A stretch of 64,000 bases of DNA from JADJWR01 sp963847675 (GCA_963847675.1 CAWKAP010000002.1:186001-250000); one strand, 5' to 3'; numbered from the stretch's first letter, positions 8,432 to 17,647 are shown. Notes: a model not told the origin generated them from the letters alone. Translations and numbers: made by a program.

Positions 8432-10787
8432 TCAGTCTCCTTGCAGCCGGCGCCGGGCCACCCACGCCTGGCCAAGCGAAACGCCGCCGTCGTTCGGCGG
8501 CGCCTGCGTCGCAGTCAGCACGTTCAGCCCGCGCGCGCGCAGCAGCGCGCAAAGCTGCACCGACAGCACGCGGTTGAGCAGGCAGCCGCCGCCGAGGGCC
8601 ACCGTCGTGAGCTGCTGGCGGCGCGCGGCAAGCGCGACCCAGTCGGCCAGCGCGGCGGCCAGCGTCGAGTGAAACAGCGCGGCGCCGACGGCGGCATCGC
8701 GTTCGTCGGCGAGGCGGTCGAGCAGCGGCAGCAGGTCGAGCGTGTCGCCATCGATCCGCCACAGGCCGGAACTCAGTTCAGCGCCGCCATGCGCGGCGGC
8801 GAGCGCTTCGAGCTGCATCGCCGCCTGCCCTTCGTAGTTCATCACCCGGCTCACGCCGAGCAGGCCGGCGGCGGCGTCGAACCAGCGGCCGGCGCTGCTC
8901 GTACGCGGGCAGCTGACGTCGCGCGCCAGCAGTTCCGCGACTGCAGCGGCGCCGCGCTGGCCGGGGAAGCGCGTAGCGATCTCGTCCGTGCGGCCCGCCT
9001 CGTGCAGGGCCGCTGCCGCCATCCGCCAAGGCTCGCGTGCCGCGCGATCTCCGCCGGGCAGCGGCAGTTCGCGCAGGTGACCGAGGCGCGTGTAGTTGCC
9101 ACCGTCGAGCCGCAGCAGTTCACCGCCCCACAGCCCGTCGTCTTCGCCGAGGCCCACGCCATCGAGCGCGACGCCGAGCAGCGGCGCCTCGACGTGGTGT
9201 TCGGCAGCCACGGCGCCGATGTGCGCATGGTGGTGCTGCACGCCGAGCGCCGGCACGTTGAGTTCGTCGGCGATTCCGCGCGCCAGCTGCGTGCTGTAGA
9301 AGTCCGGATGCAGGTCGTACGCCACGGCCTGAGGGCGGATCTCGAGCACCCGCTGCAGGTGCGCCACCGCTTCTTCCAGAGCGTTGCGGCTGGCGGCGTT
9401 GTCCAGGTCGCCGACATGCGGCGACAGGAAAGCCTGCGCGCCGCGCGTCAGGCAGGCCGTGTTCTTCAGATAGGCGCCCGTCGCCAGCACGGCTGGGCCG
9501 GCGCGCGCCAGTTCGATCGGTGCCGGCGTGTAGCCGCGGGCGCGGCGGATGAAGGACGGTGAGCGGCGCGCCGGGATCGGCGAACGGACGGACGAGAGCG
9601 GCCGTGGGCGCACGACGCTGTCGTCGCAGCGCACGACGATGTCGCGGTCGTGCAGGACGAACGCGTCGGCGATCGTACCGAGCCGATCGACCGCCTCGTC
9701 GTTGCCGGTCACCAGCGGCTCGCCGCCGGGGTTGGCGCTGGTCATGACCAGCGCGAGCGGCTGCGCCTCGCCGAGCCAGTCGCTTCCGCGCGGCCGTCCG
9801 GCCGCCTCGTGGAAGAGCAGGTACTGGATCGGTGTGTACGGCAGCATCAGGCCGATCTCGGCGAGCCGCGGCGCGACGCCCGGAAGCGAGCGCGTCGCAG
9901 TCCGCCTGCTTCGGCAGCAGCACGATCGGCCGTTCGACGGACTCGAGCAGCGCCAGCGCCGGTTCATCGACGCGTGCGAACCGCCGCGCCGAGGCGCCGT
10001 TGGCCACCATCACGGCAAAAGGCTTCTCGTCGCGCTGCTTGCGTGCACGCAGCCGCGCCACGGTGTCGGCGTTGCGCGCATCGCAGACGAGGTGGAAGCC
10101 GCCGAGCCCCTTGACGGCGAGGATCTCTCCGGCAGCGATGCGCGCCAGCGCTTCGGCAATGACGTCGTCGACGGCAAGCGGCACGCCCTTTGCGTCGGCC
10201 AGCGACAGGCGCGGGCCGCAGGCCGCGCAGGCGTTGGGCTGCGCATGAAAGCGGCGATCGCGCGGGTCTTCGTACTCGCGGCGGCAGTCGGGGCAAAGCG
10301 CAAAGCGCGCCATGCTGGTCGTCGGACGGTCATAAGGCAGCCGCGCGGTGATCGTGAAGCGCGGCCCGCAATGCGTGCAGTTGATGAACGGATAGCGCCA
10401 GCGGCGGCCATCGGGGTCGAAAAGCTCTGCCAGGCACCCGCTGCAGACGGCCGCATCGGGCGTGACGCCGGTGGTGACCGGACCGGCGCCGCTGGCCTCG
10501 ACGCGGAAGCCATCCGGAATCGAAAGCTGCTCGGCCGACAGCGTCTCGATGCTGTCGATCCGCGCGAGCACCGGCGCCTCAGCGGCCAGGCGGCTGCCGA
10601 ACCGCTCCAGCTGAGCACCCTCGCCCGCCAGCGCGATCAGGACGCCTTCGCCGTCGTTGCGCACCCATCCGTCGAGCGCCAGGTCGGTGGCCAGCCGGTA
10701 GACGAAAGGCCTGAAACCGACGCCCTGCACGCGGCCGCGCACGCGCAGCGCCTGCCTGGGCTTGACCGTGATCGCGACGCCCGCCAT
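8432..10787 (-). pseudogene. hypF: HypF carbamoyltransferase, split by a +1 frameshift
   Basis: HypF makes the carbamoyl-AMP-derived group for the CN ligands. The N-terminal frame has the acylphosphatase domain (VRGRVQGVGFRPFVY), two zinc-finger pairs (CSGC with CTHC, CPDC with CAAC) and the YrdC-like domain up to LLPKQADCDAL. The C-terminal frame continues with PGVAPRLAEIG and the Kae1-like domain (VQHHHAHIGAV, GGGCLLNRVL). The two frames join near 9878-9895, and total length is 3n+1, so one extra base breaks the gene. The restored product would be about 784 residues, a normal size. Hydrogenase genes around it are intact, so a sequencing insertion is as likely as a real mutation. The ATG at 10787 was chosen over an upstream GTG at 10796. 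Confidence 0.9.
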
Positions 10788-10799
10788 CTGCCGCACCGG

Positions 10800-11837
10800 T
10801 CAGCGCTGCTGCGCGACCTGCTTCTCCAGCTCGGCGATACGCCGGCGCAGCGCAGCCACCGTCTGCTGGCGCCGGTCGCGCGTGCGTGCCGCACCGGCGC
10901 GCACCCAGTCGAGCCACGCGGCCATGCCGGCGCCGGTCGTCGCCGAGACCTGCAGCACCTCGATGCCCGGCCGCACGCGGCGCGCGTACTCGATGGCCCG
11001 CTTCACGTCGAAGCTGACGTGCGGCAGCAGGTCGACCTTGTTCAGCAGCAGCAGCGAACTGGCCGCGAACATGTCCGGATACTTGAGCGGCTTGTCCTCG
11101 CCCTCGGTGACCGACAGCACGACCACCTTGTGCGCTTCGCCGAGATCGAACGCCGACGGGCAGACCAGGTTGCCGACGTTCTCGATGAACAGCACCGACT
11201 CCTCGGCCGGCGACAGCGTCGCCAGCGCGCGCTCGACCTGTGCCGCGTCCAGGTGACAGCCCTTGCCGGTGTTGACCTGGATCGCGCGGCATCCGGTGGC
11301 GCGAATGCGGTCGGCATCGAACGACGTCTGCTGGTCGCCTTCGATGACCGCCAGCGGCGCTTCCGCGCCGAGCGCGCGGATCGTCTCGACCAGCAGCGTG
11401 GTCTTGCCGGCGCCGGGACTGGAAACGAGGTTCAGCGCGAATATGCCGGCATCCTCGAAGCGGCGCCGGTTGCGGGCCGCGATCTCGTTGTTGGCACCGA
11501 GGATGTCGCGCTCGATCCTCACCCGCTGCGCCGGCGACAGTCCCGGGGCGTGCGAATGCGCAGCGCCTTCGCCGAGAGGATCCTGGTGCGGATGCTCGTG
11601 ATCCGGTCCATGGACATGGTCGTGCGCGTGCACATGCCGCGTGCCGTCGGCATGCACATGCTCGTGCTCGTGGCCGTGATGGTGGTGATGCTCGTGATGG
11701 GCGGGGTCGCGGCCCTCGTCGCCGTGGTCGTGCGCGTGCAGGTGCGAATGCATCGTGCCGTCGGCATGCACGTGCGTGTGCTCGTGCTCGCCTTCGATCC
11801 GGGTCTCGCCGCTGCCGCAGCCGCAGGTGGTGCACAT
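10800..11837 (-). CDS. hypB: HypB, GTPase delivering nickel, with His-rich N-terminus
   Basis: The 345-residue protein starts with the high-affinity nickel site CTTCGCG. A long His-rich segment (about residues 18-95, many HxH pairs) stores nickel, as in other His-rich HypB proteins. The G domain follows: Walker A SSPGAGKTT, the metal-binding segment NTGKGCHLD, and NKVDLL. A basic C-terminal helix (LRRRIAELEKQVAQQR) is an addition beyond the usual end. HypB works with HypA to place nickel in the large subunit. It sits 10 bp after hypA and 12 bp before hypF. Confidence 0.95.
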   Translation of the reverse strand: MCTTCGCGSGETRIEGEHEHTHVHADGTMHSHLHAHDHGDEGRDPAHHEHHHHHGHEHEHVHADGTRHVHAHDHVHGPDHEHPHQDPLGEGAAHSHAPGLSPAQRVRIERDILGANNEIAARNRRRFEDAGIFALNLVSSPGAGKTTLLVETIRALGAEAPLAVIEGDQQTSFDADRIRATGCRAIQVNTGKGCHLDAAQVERALATLSPAEESVLFIENVGNLVCPSAFDLGEAHKVVVLSVTEGEDKPLKYPDMFAASSLLLLNKVDLLPHVSFDVKRAIEYARRVRPGIEVLQVSATTGAGMAAWLDWVRAGAARTRDRRQQTVAALRRRIAELEKQVAQQR

Positions 11838-11847
11838 GTCTGGATCC

Positions 11848-12189
11848 TCAGGTCAGTTCGAGTTCGCGGACGCGCATCTGGTCGCCGCCGGTGACCTGGA
11901 GCTGCCAGCTGCCGCACTCCGGGCACGGCTCGCCGCGCGCGCCGATCGCCACGCTGCGCGAGCACTGCATGCACCAGGCGCTGCCCGGCACCTCGACGAT
12001 GTCCAGCTGCGCGCTTTCCGCGACCGAGCCGCGCTTGACCGCCTCGAACGCGAAGCGAAGCGCCTCGCACTCGACCGCCGCCAGCGCGCCGATTTCCAGC
12101 CGCACGGTGCGCACCGTGCACGGATGGTGCGCGCGGGCGGCGTCCTGCACCACGACCAGCACGCCTTCGGCGAGCGACATCTCATGCAT
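11848..12189 (-). CDS. hypA: HypA nickel metallochaperone
   Basis: The 113-residue protein starts with M-H-E-M-S, where the N-terminal His2-Glu3 binds nickel. The ATG at 12189 was chosen for this reason over a longer start at 12216. The zinc site is formed by CMQC and CPEC in the C-terminal half. HypA receives nickel from HypB and hands it to the large subunit. The start overlaps the hupK stop by 8 bp. Confidence 0.95.
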   Translation of the reverse strand: MHEMSLAEGVLVVVQDAARAHHPCTVRTVRLEIGALAAVECEALRFAFEAVKRGSVAESAQLDIVEVPGSAWCMQCSRSVAIGARGEPCPECGSWQLQVTGGDQMRVRELELT

Positions 12190-13273
12190 GGTCGACTTCC
12201 AGCCGGTATGCGACACAGGGGTCGAGCGACTGCAGCAGCCACTCGGTGCGGCGCTCGAGATCGGCTGCGCTCAGTTCGTGCACGCCGAGCGTGGCTGCGG
12301 CGAGCGCTCCCTGCGGGTGGAAGTTCCATTCGGTCGGCGCAACGATGCGATAGCGGCCGACGCGGTCTCCGTCGAGATCGATCTGGTGCAGCAGCAGGCC
12401 GCGCGCGGTCTCGACCCAGCCGAGCCCGCGCCGGTCGCCGAGCCGCAGGCTGCCGGCCAGGCGCGCGGGCGCCGGATCGCCGCTGGCCAGCCGGGCCAGT
12501 TCGGACAGGCGCGCGGCAAAGCGCACCAGCGTCGAATGTCCGAAGACGTTGCCGAGCGCGGCCACCAGCGGCTGCCCCTGCAGGCGGGCGACCGCTCCGG
12601 TTTCGGCGGGATGGCCATCGAAGTTCGGCAGGCGCTCGAAGTCGGGGTCGGCGTCGAGCCGCGCGACGATCCGTTGCGCGGTGTCGACCGCGTCGAATTG
12701 CGGCAGCAGCGGCACGCGGCTCGCGCCGTGGCGCGGGCCGTCGCGCTGCACCTGGCCGAGAAAGCGGGCGGCAGCGGTGGCGCCACGCGCGATCCAGATC
12801 TCGAAATCGGGCACGTGCTCGTGCTCGTACCACTGACGCGCGTCGGTGCCGAGCACGTCGCGCTCGACGATCACCCGCAGCAGTTCGCGGTCATCGTGCG
12901 CCAGTGCCGAGCGGGCGGCGGCGAGCGTCGTCGCGTCGGCCTCGCCACCAACCGCGCGCGTCCAGTCGATCAGCGCGCGCCAGAGATACTCCTGCGCCAT
13001 CTCGGCCTCGACGCGGCGTACCTGCGCGGCATCGGCGGCGCGCGCGGCGCCACGTGCTGCCGCCAGCGCCAGTTCGGCGGCGACCTGCTGCGACCTGCCG
13101 CAGATCGAGAACAGCTGCGGCACCAGGGCCACCGCCTCGTTTGCGTCCTTCCCCGCGAGCAGCCTGTTGGCCAGCTGCGGCCGCGTCGAGTCGACGCGCA
13201 CGCGCTGCACGCAGCCGTCGCGCACCTCGACCGCCACCTTCAGTTCACCCGCCAGATCGGGCGCGGTCATCAT
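12182..13273 (-). CDS. hupK: HupK/HoxV, large-subunit-like maturation scaffold
   Basis: The 363-residue protein resembles a degenerate hydrogenase large subunit. It keeps one cysteine in ICGRSQQ where the large subunit has the first CxxC, and one in LDPCVAYRLEV where the large subunit has its second CxxC, so it cannot hold the NiFe site in the normal way. HupK/HoxV proteins are found with oxygen-tolerant hydrogenases and are thought to carry the Fe(CN)2CO unit before transfer to the large subunit. It overlaps hupJ by 4 bp and hypA by 8 bp. Confidence 0.88.
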   Translation of the reverse strand: MMTAPDLAGELKVAVEVRDGCVQRVRVDSTRPQLANRLLAGKDANEAVALVPQLFSICGRSQQVAAELALAAARGAARAADAAQVRRVEAEMAQEYLWRALIDWTRAVGGEADATTLAAARSALAHDDRELLRVIVERDVLGTDARQWYEHEHVPDFEIWIARGATAAARFLGQVQRDGPRHGASRVPLLPQFDAVDTAQRIVARLDADPDFERLPNFDGHPAETGAVARLQGQPLVAALGNVFGHSTLVRFAARLSELARLASGDPAPARLAGSLRLGDRRGLGWVETARGLLLHQIDLDGDRVGRYRIVAPTEWNFHPQGALAAATLGVHELSAADLERRTEWLLQSLDPCVAYRLEVDHA

Positions 13274-13848
13274 CGTTCCAAAGGGGGCGTCGCAGCGGCG
13301 GCTGGCGAATGCCAGCGGCCGCGCAGGAAATCCCGTTTGCTCACCGGGGCGGGTGCCGCGCCCTCGTCTTGCAGCGCGTCTGCCGGCGCCGCCGACGCGG
13401 CGGTGTCGAACAACGCCGTGAGGCAGGCCTCGGCGGTCTGCCTGGCTGCCTCATGGTCGGCGAACTCGAACATCGGCGAGAAAAGCGAACATGCAAGATA
13501 GTCGCCGGACTCGCCCTCATGTCCGGCGAGGAAGCTCAGCACTCCGGCCGGGAAATCGAAGCGGGCGTAATCGCCCGTCCGCACGGCGGGCCAGCGCGCC
13601 GGCGGCGCGTCGTCGCTGCCGCCTTCGCCGTCACCCGGCAGCAGCATCAGGTTCATGAACCACGGCGTGATCAGCACGCCCAGCCACAGGCCGCGCCAGC
13701 GATGCAGGCCGACCAGTTCGACGCGCAGCGCCTCGTTGACGAACGGCAGCCCCGCCATCCGCTCGCGCTGCACGCGCTCGAAGGCGGACTGCACGCGCGC
13801 AGCCATCGCGGCTGCGTCAGCATCGACGGAAATGGTGCGGTCAGTCAT
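13270..13848 (-). CDS. hupJ: HupJ/HybE-type hydrogenase assembly chaperone
   Basis: The 192-residue protein contains the HybE family core (LVGLHRWRGLWLGVLITPWFMNLMLLP region, given here only as landmark pieces LVGLHRW, ITPWFMNL, MLLPG). Family members act in Tat-linked assembly of small or large subunits. The start at 13848 overlaps the rubredoxin gene hupI by 8 bp. The C-terminal 45 residues are low in complexity. In some genomes HupI and HupJ are fused; here they are separate frames. Confidence 0.85.
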   Translation of the reverse strand: MTDRTISVDADAAAMAARVQSAFERVQRERMAGLPFVNEALRVELVGLHRWRGLWLGVLITPWFMNLMLLPGDGEGGSDDAPPARWPAVRTGDYARFDFPAGVLSFLAGHEGESGDYLACSLFSPMFEFADHEAARQTAEACLTALFDTAASAAPADALQDEGAAPAPVSKRDFLRGRWHSPAAAATPPLER

Positions 13849-14023
13849 CGCCAAGCCGCAGAAACCCGCTTTTCTCAGTGGCGCAATTCGGACAGGTCCA
13901 GTGTGGCGGCAGGTCGGCAAACGCGGTTCCGGGTGCGATCTGCCAGGCCGGGTCGCCGACCGCCGGGTCGTAGACATACCAGCAGACCTTGCATTCGAGC
14001 CGTGCACCCGCTTCGCTGCCCAT
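13841..14023 (-). CDS. hupI: HupI rubredoxin
   Basis: The 60-residue protein has the two rubredoxin knuckles, CKVCWYVYDP and WTCPNC, which bind one iron with four cysteines. HupI/HoxR rubredoxins are found only with oxygen-exposed uptake hydrogenases and help small-subunit Fe-S cluster maturation in air. It lies 12 bp after hupH and overlaps hupJ by 8 bp. Confidence 0.93.
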   Translation of the reverse strand: MGSEAGARLECKVCWYVYDPAVGDPAWQIAPGTAFADLPPHWTCPNCATEKSGFLRLGDD

Positions 14024-14035
14024 CGGCCGGCCCTG

Positions 14036-14908
14036 TCAGGCGGATCCGCTTTCGCCCATCCACTCGAGCAGCTCGCGCAGCCGTTCGCGGCTGTCGGCAA
14101 GATCGTCGGCCGCAGCCATCGCCACCTCGGGCACTTCGACCACTTCGAGCGTGTTGAGGATCAGCGTCTGCATGCTGTTGAAGTACTGCACGCGCCACAG
14201 GTTGCGCAGCGTCGTCGATGTGATCCGGCAGTTGCCGAAGCCGCGCGACAGGATCGCGACCGGCCCGGCCGGCGCGGCCTGCTCGAGCACCGCCTGGTCC
14301 TCCGCCGTCAGCGGCAGCAGCGTCAGGTTGATCACGTGCGGCGGCTGGCCGGGCCGGAAACGCAGCACCTGCTCGCGGATCTCGGTCAGCAGCGCCGGCG
14401 AGTTCATTGCGCCGCGCGGAATTTCGAACGGCGGCAGATGGGTCGTCGCGGCACGTTGCGCACGCTCGATTGCCACCGGCGGCACCGGGCTGGCGAGCAG
14501 CCAGTCGTGCTCGAGGTCGCCGTCGCCGCGCAGATGCTGCTCGCGCCAGACCCCGGCAAAGACCGTCTCCTGGATCCGGATCTCGGCACCGTCGCCATTG
14601 CGCGTGGCGATGCGCACGCAGACTTCGCCCTCGCCCAGCGATTCGTTCAGCACCCGCACCACGCTCGCCGGCAGCGCCGCAAGCTCGACTCGCGGCGCGC
14701 CGCCATCCATCTGGTCGACGAAGCGCGCCAGCAGCCTGTGCGCCGTGCCGAGACTCGCCGCGTCGGCGCCCTCGGGCACCTGCGGCATCGAGAAGGTCGG
14801 CACGTCGCGCGGGAAAGCCGCGTAGCTGAAGCCGTCGCCCTCGCCGGTTTGCGAGCCGGGGCCGTGCGCGTCAGGCGACGTGCGTACGGGAATCGGGAAT
14901 TCCTTCAT
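14036..14908 (-). CDS. hupH: HupH/HoxQ/HyaF-type maturation protein
   Basis: The 290-residue protein matches HupH: an N-terminal FPIPV segment, the middle GEGEV region, and the conserved C-terminal SRGFGNCRITST and WRVQYFNSM motifs. It is thought to help small-subunit maturation together with HupG. It starts 33 bp after hupG and ends 12 bp before hupI. Length is normal. Confidence 0.9.
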   Translation of the reverse strand: MKEFPIPVRTSPDAHGPGSQTGEGDGFSYAAFPRDVPTFSMPQVPEGADAASLGTAHRLLARFVDQMDGGAPRVELAALPASVVRVLNESLGEGEVCVRIATRNGDGAEIRIQETVFAGVWREQHLRGDGDLEHDWLLASPVPPVAIERAQRAATTHLPPFEIPRGAMNSPALLTEIREQVLRFRPGQPPHVINLTLLPLTAEDQAVLEQAAPAGPVAILSRGFGNCRITSTTLRNLWRVQYFNSMQTLILNTLEVVEVPEVAMAAADDLADSRERLRELLEWMGESGSA

Positions 14909-14941
14909 CGTGTTCTTCTCGCAACGTGATCTGTTCGACGA

Positions 14942-15418
14942 TCAGTGGCAGCCGCCGGCGGCGCCATCGACCTCGGCGGTGACGGCGATGCCCACCGTCG
15001 GCGCGCGTGTCGGCCCTGACTCGAGCAGGCGCGACAGTTCATCAACGTAGACCTGCCAGTCGCGCAGGCCGTCGATGGCGCCGACATAGCCGCCATCCTT
15101 GAGCAGCACGAGTGCCGGCCAGCGACGGAATCCGTAACGCGACGCCAGTGCGCGCGCCGCCGCCGGCAACAGCACCCCGGTGCGGAAACGGCCGGCAAAC
15201 ACGTGGACGAGTTCCGGCACGATGACCGCCAGGTCGAGGGTCTCGCGGTAGAGCGCAGGGTCTTCGGTGAACACGAGCAGCGCCGCCCCCTGCTTGCCGG
15301 TCCAGGCGTCGAAATCGCCGGGCTCGAGCGAGGTCGCGGCAGCGACGTCGAGGAGGCGCTGGAGCAGCGGGTGCATCGCGCGAGGGGCAACGGCGTCCAT
15401 GGCAGCTTCGGCGCTCAT
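14942..15418 (-). CDS. hupG: HupG/HoxO/HyaE thioredoxin-like chaperone
   Basis: The 158-residue protein has a thioredoxin fold pattern (LLVFTEDP, FRRWPALVLLKDGGYVGAI) but lacks the CxxC redox pair, as is normal for HyaE/HoxO. These proteins bind the Tat signal of the small subunit and hold it until the large subunit is ready. The start at 15418 was chosen over upstream starts that would overlap hupF deeply. It ends in AAGGCH. Confidence 0.88.
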   Translation of the reverse strand: MSAEAAMDAVAPRAMHPLLQRLLDVAAATSLEPGDFDAWTGKQGAALLVFTEDPALYRETLDLAVIVPELVHVFAGRFRTGVLLPAAARALASRYGFRRWPALVLLKDGGYVGAIDGLRDWQVYVDELSRLLESGPTRAPTVGIAVTAEVDGAAGGCH

Positions 15419-15434
15419 TTCCCCGGTGCCCCAC

Positions 15435-15767
15435 TCAGTTCGTGCGCAGGTGTTCCGGCAGCTGCGGTTCGCGGTCGACGAGATCGGCGAACAGCACATC
15501 GAGCGCTGCGTCCGGCGGCGCGGCTGAATCCGAATCGAGCGCAATGGCGAGCGCGGCCAGCGCATCACGGATCTGGCGCGCCTCGAGCGGGTCGAGCACG
15601 CGCCGGGCGGCGCCGTGGAAGGCGAGCACCCACGTGCCCGGCGGCTGTGCGCCCACGATCATCATGTCGATCGTGCAGCGCTCGACCGCCCCGTCGGCGG
15701 ACTCGCTGAATGCCTCGGCGCTGACGCCGTCGCCGCTTGCGATCCGCATGGGCACACCGATGCACAT
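15435..15767 (-). CDS. hupF: HupF/HoxL, HypC-family chaperone for the large subunit
   Basis: The 110-residue protein begins M-C-I-G-V-P, the HypC-family N-terminus with the functional cysteine. HupF/HoxL is the version specific to the uptake hydrogenase and protects the large subunit in oxygen. The C-terminal helical tail (ALDVLFADLVDREPQLP) is typical of HupF and absent from HypC. It overlaps hupD by one base (TGATG). Confidence 0.92.
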   Translation of the reverse strand: MCIGVPMRIASGDGVSAEAFSESADGAVERCTIDMMIVGAQPPGTWVLAFHGAARRVLDPLEARQIRDALAALAIALDSDSAAPPDAALDVLFADLVDREPQLPEHLRTN

Positions 15768-16417
15768 CAGCGTGACTCCAGTTCGTGCCGCCGGTTGAGG
15801 AAACGCGCATCGCCGACCCGGCATGCCGCGGAGGCGTCCGGCCGCCCGGATTCGTAGGCACCGAGCGACAGCGCCTCGGCATTGAGCCGTTCCGGCGCCT
15901 CGTCGCCGCGCGACCGCACAGAAAAGCCCCACCGCACCAGCTCGAGAACCGCCAGCTCGACGGCCAGCGGCAGCCGTTCCCTGACGCTCTCGCTGAGGCT
16001 GCCGCCGAAATCAGCCAGCCGCTCGGGCTGCACGCCGATCAGGGTCAGCCTGGGCGGGAAACGTCCGTGCAGGTCGGCGATCGCCAGCAGTTCCTGGAAG
16101 CTCTGCTGGTGCAGGCTCATCTTCGTCCCGGCCCACACCGGAACCTCCCGGTCACGCAACACGCGCAGGCCGCCGGGCTGAAGCCCGAAGTCGATCGCGT
16201 CGAACACGAGCACCGCGCCGTGGCTGACCACCGGCTCGAGCAGGTTCAGGCCCTGCGTGCCGCCGTCGAGAAGTTCAACCGCCTCGGGGAGCACGTAGGC
16301 GTCATGCAGCGCCTCGACCGCGCGCACGCCGAAACCTTCATCTGCCCAGAGCACGTTGCCGATGCCCAGCACCAGCGCGCCGCCGAGGGCACCCGCGTTC
16401 CCGTCCGAACCGGCCAT
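15767..16417 (-). CDS. hupD: HupD/HoxM hydrogenase maturation endopeptidase
   Basis: The 216-residue protein carries the M52 peptidase signature LGIGNVLWADEGFGV, with the nickel-binding Glu, the middle Asp in FDAID, and the later His in KMSLHQQSF. It removes the C-terminal peptide of HupL after nickel insertion. It leads the maturation operon. No clear ribosome site precedes the ATG at 16417; instead a palindrome ends 4 bp upstream and could mask or replace the initiation region. Confidence 0.93.
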   Translation of the reverse strand: MAGSDGNAGALGGALVLGIGNVLWADEGFGVRAVEALHDAYVLPEAVELLDGGTQGLNLLEPVVSHGAVLVFDAIDFGLQPGGLRVLRDREVPVWAGTKMSLHQQSFQELLAIADLHGRFPPRLTLIGVQPERLADFGGSLSESVRERLPLAVELAVLELVRWGFSVRSRGDEAPERLNAEALSLGAYESGRPDASAACRVGDARFLNRRHELESR

Positions 16418-16420
16418 GGT

Positions 16421-16437
16421 GTTACGACATCCGTAAC
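16421..16437. promoter_or_regulatory. 17-bp palindrome GTTAC-N7-GTAAC, site 2, just before hupD
   Basis: GTTACGACATCCGTAAC lies 3 bases upstream of the hupD ATG. It matches the palindrome at 1036 closely (shared ends GTTACG and CCGTAAC), and a run of seven A follows it on the plus strand. In the hupD transcript it could also fold into a 6-bp hairpin next to the start codon. Confidence 0.45.
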
Positions 16438-16483
16438 AAAAAAAGAGAATGGGCGCACCTTAAGCGTGGCCGGTTTTCGTGCG

Positions 16484-16497
16484 TTGACATGAGTCAA
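16484..16497. promoter_or_regulatory. FNR/ANR-like box upstream of hupD
   Basis: TTGAC-ATGA-GTCAA is a perfect inverted repeat fitting the ANR-type consensus TTGA(T/C)-N4-(A/G)TCAA. It is about 67-80 bp upstream of hupD. Confidence 0.5.
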
Positions 16498-16607
16498 GGC
16501 GCGGACCGACTCCTCGATTCGCCGCGGGGGCTTTGCCGCGTCAGCGGCAATTTGGCGTCGGAACCTCCCGCCTTCGCGGGAATGTCCTGCCGGGGGAGGT
16601 CAGGTGG

Positions 16608-16952
16608 TCAGAGCCTCAACCGCTTGGCCGCTTCATGCAGATCCCAGTCACATTGAAGCTGCATCCAGAACGTCGCTTCATTGCCGAAGAAACGCGCCAG
16701 ACGGACTGCGGTGTCGGCGGTGATGCCGCGATGGCCGCGGATCAGCTCGTTGACCCGTCGCCGCGAAATGCCGAGCGACGTGGCCAGCGCCTGCTGCGTG
16801 ATCCCGAGCGGCTTGAGAAAACGGGTGTCGAGAAAGTATCCCGGGTGGACCGGGGTTCGTCGCGACGCCAGCCGGGGCGCGCGCGGCGAGCGAGACGCTT
16901 CGGCCGCCGCGGGTCCCCGCGGCGCCGCCTTCGTGCGTACGGACATCATCAT
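16608..16952 (-). CDS. HigA/VapI-like antitoxin, XRE family, without a toxin gene
   Basis: The 114-residue protein has the HigA pattern: HPGYFLDTRFLKPLGITQQALATSLGIS, here seen as HPGYFL, then a helix-turn-helix with ISRRRVNELIRG, and the RLARFFGNEATFWMQLQ region. HigA normally follows a small HigB toxin and represses the pair. The gene upstream here is hupC, 5 bp away, and no HigB-like frame is seen. It has an N-terminal basic extension of about 30 residues. It is therefore either a remnant or a regulator recruited into the hydrogenase operon; the sequence does not decide between these. Confidence 0.8.
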   Translation of the reverse strand: MMMSVRTKAAPRGPAAAEASRSPRAPRLASRRTPVHPGYFLDTRFLKPLGITQQALATSLGISRRRVNELIRGHRGITADTAVRLARFFGNEATFWMQLQCDWDLHEAAKRLRL

Positions 16953-16957
16953 GGAAA

Positions 16958-17647
16958 TCAGGGTTTCGGGACGCGCCAGCCGTTGATCATCGTGCTGATG
17001 ACGGTCTCGTGAAGGAAGACGTCCTCACGGATCACCAGGTAGACGTGAATGATCGTGAAGATGACCAGGTACCACATGCCCAGGTGGTGCCAGGTATGCA
17101 GGGCCTGGCTGTCGCCGATCAAGGGCTGCAACCACGACGTGAACCAGCGGAACTGCCAGCTGGCCATGCCGGCTCCTTCGCCGTACAGCGCCAGGCCGCT
17201 GAAGATCATGAAGATCGAACCGAGTACGAACATCAGGAACATCGCCGCCATCGCCATCGGATTGTGGCCGAGGTAGACGTAGCGCTTGTCCCGGACGAAC
17301 GTGTAGTACGTCACCAGGTCGATCATGCCCTTCCACCAGCCGGGTTGGAGAATCTTCACGGGCAGGGCGAACAGCCCGCGCGAGTACTTGTTGCCGACGA
17401 AGGCCCAGTACACGCGCAGCACGAAGATCACCGCAAAGATGTAGCCGGCCGAGAAGTGCACGAAGCGGATATAGCCCATCAGGTAGTTCTCGGACGCTTC
17501 GCCCAGCACCGACGGCAGCGGGCTGCCGATCAGGTAGCCCGTCACCGACAGCACGACCATGCACAGCGCCATCAGCCAGTGCCATGCGCGCACCGGCGCT
17601 TCCCACACGTAGACCGCATTCGGACTGCCGCCGAGAGCTGATGCCAT
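16958..17647 (-). CDS. hupC: HupC/HoxZ, cytochrome b membrane anchor of the hydrogenase
   Basis: The 229-residue protein has four main membrane segments and heme-ligand histidines (VRAWHWLMAL, VHFSAGYIF, HTWHHLGMWY, FTIIHVYLVI). It is the di-heme cytochrome b that anchors HupSL on the periplasmic face and passes electrons to ubiquinone. It follows hupL by 15 bp and has normal length. Confidence 0.95.
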   Translation of the reverse strand: MASALGGSPNAVYVWEAPVRAWHWLMALCMVVLSVTGYLIGSPLPSVLGEASENYLMGYIRFVHFSAGYIFAVIFVLRVYWAFVGNKYSRGLFALPVKILQPGWWKGMIDLVTYYTFVRDKRYVYLGHNPMAMAAMFLMFVLGSIFMIFSGLALYGEGAGMASWQFRWFTSWLQPLIGDSQALHTWHHLGMWYLVIFTIIHVYLVIREDVFLHETVISTMINGWRVPKP

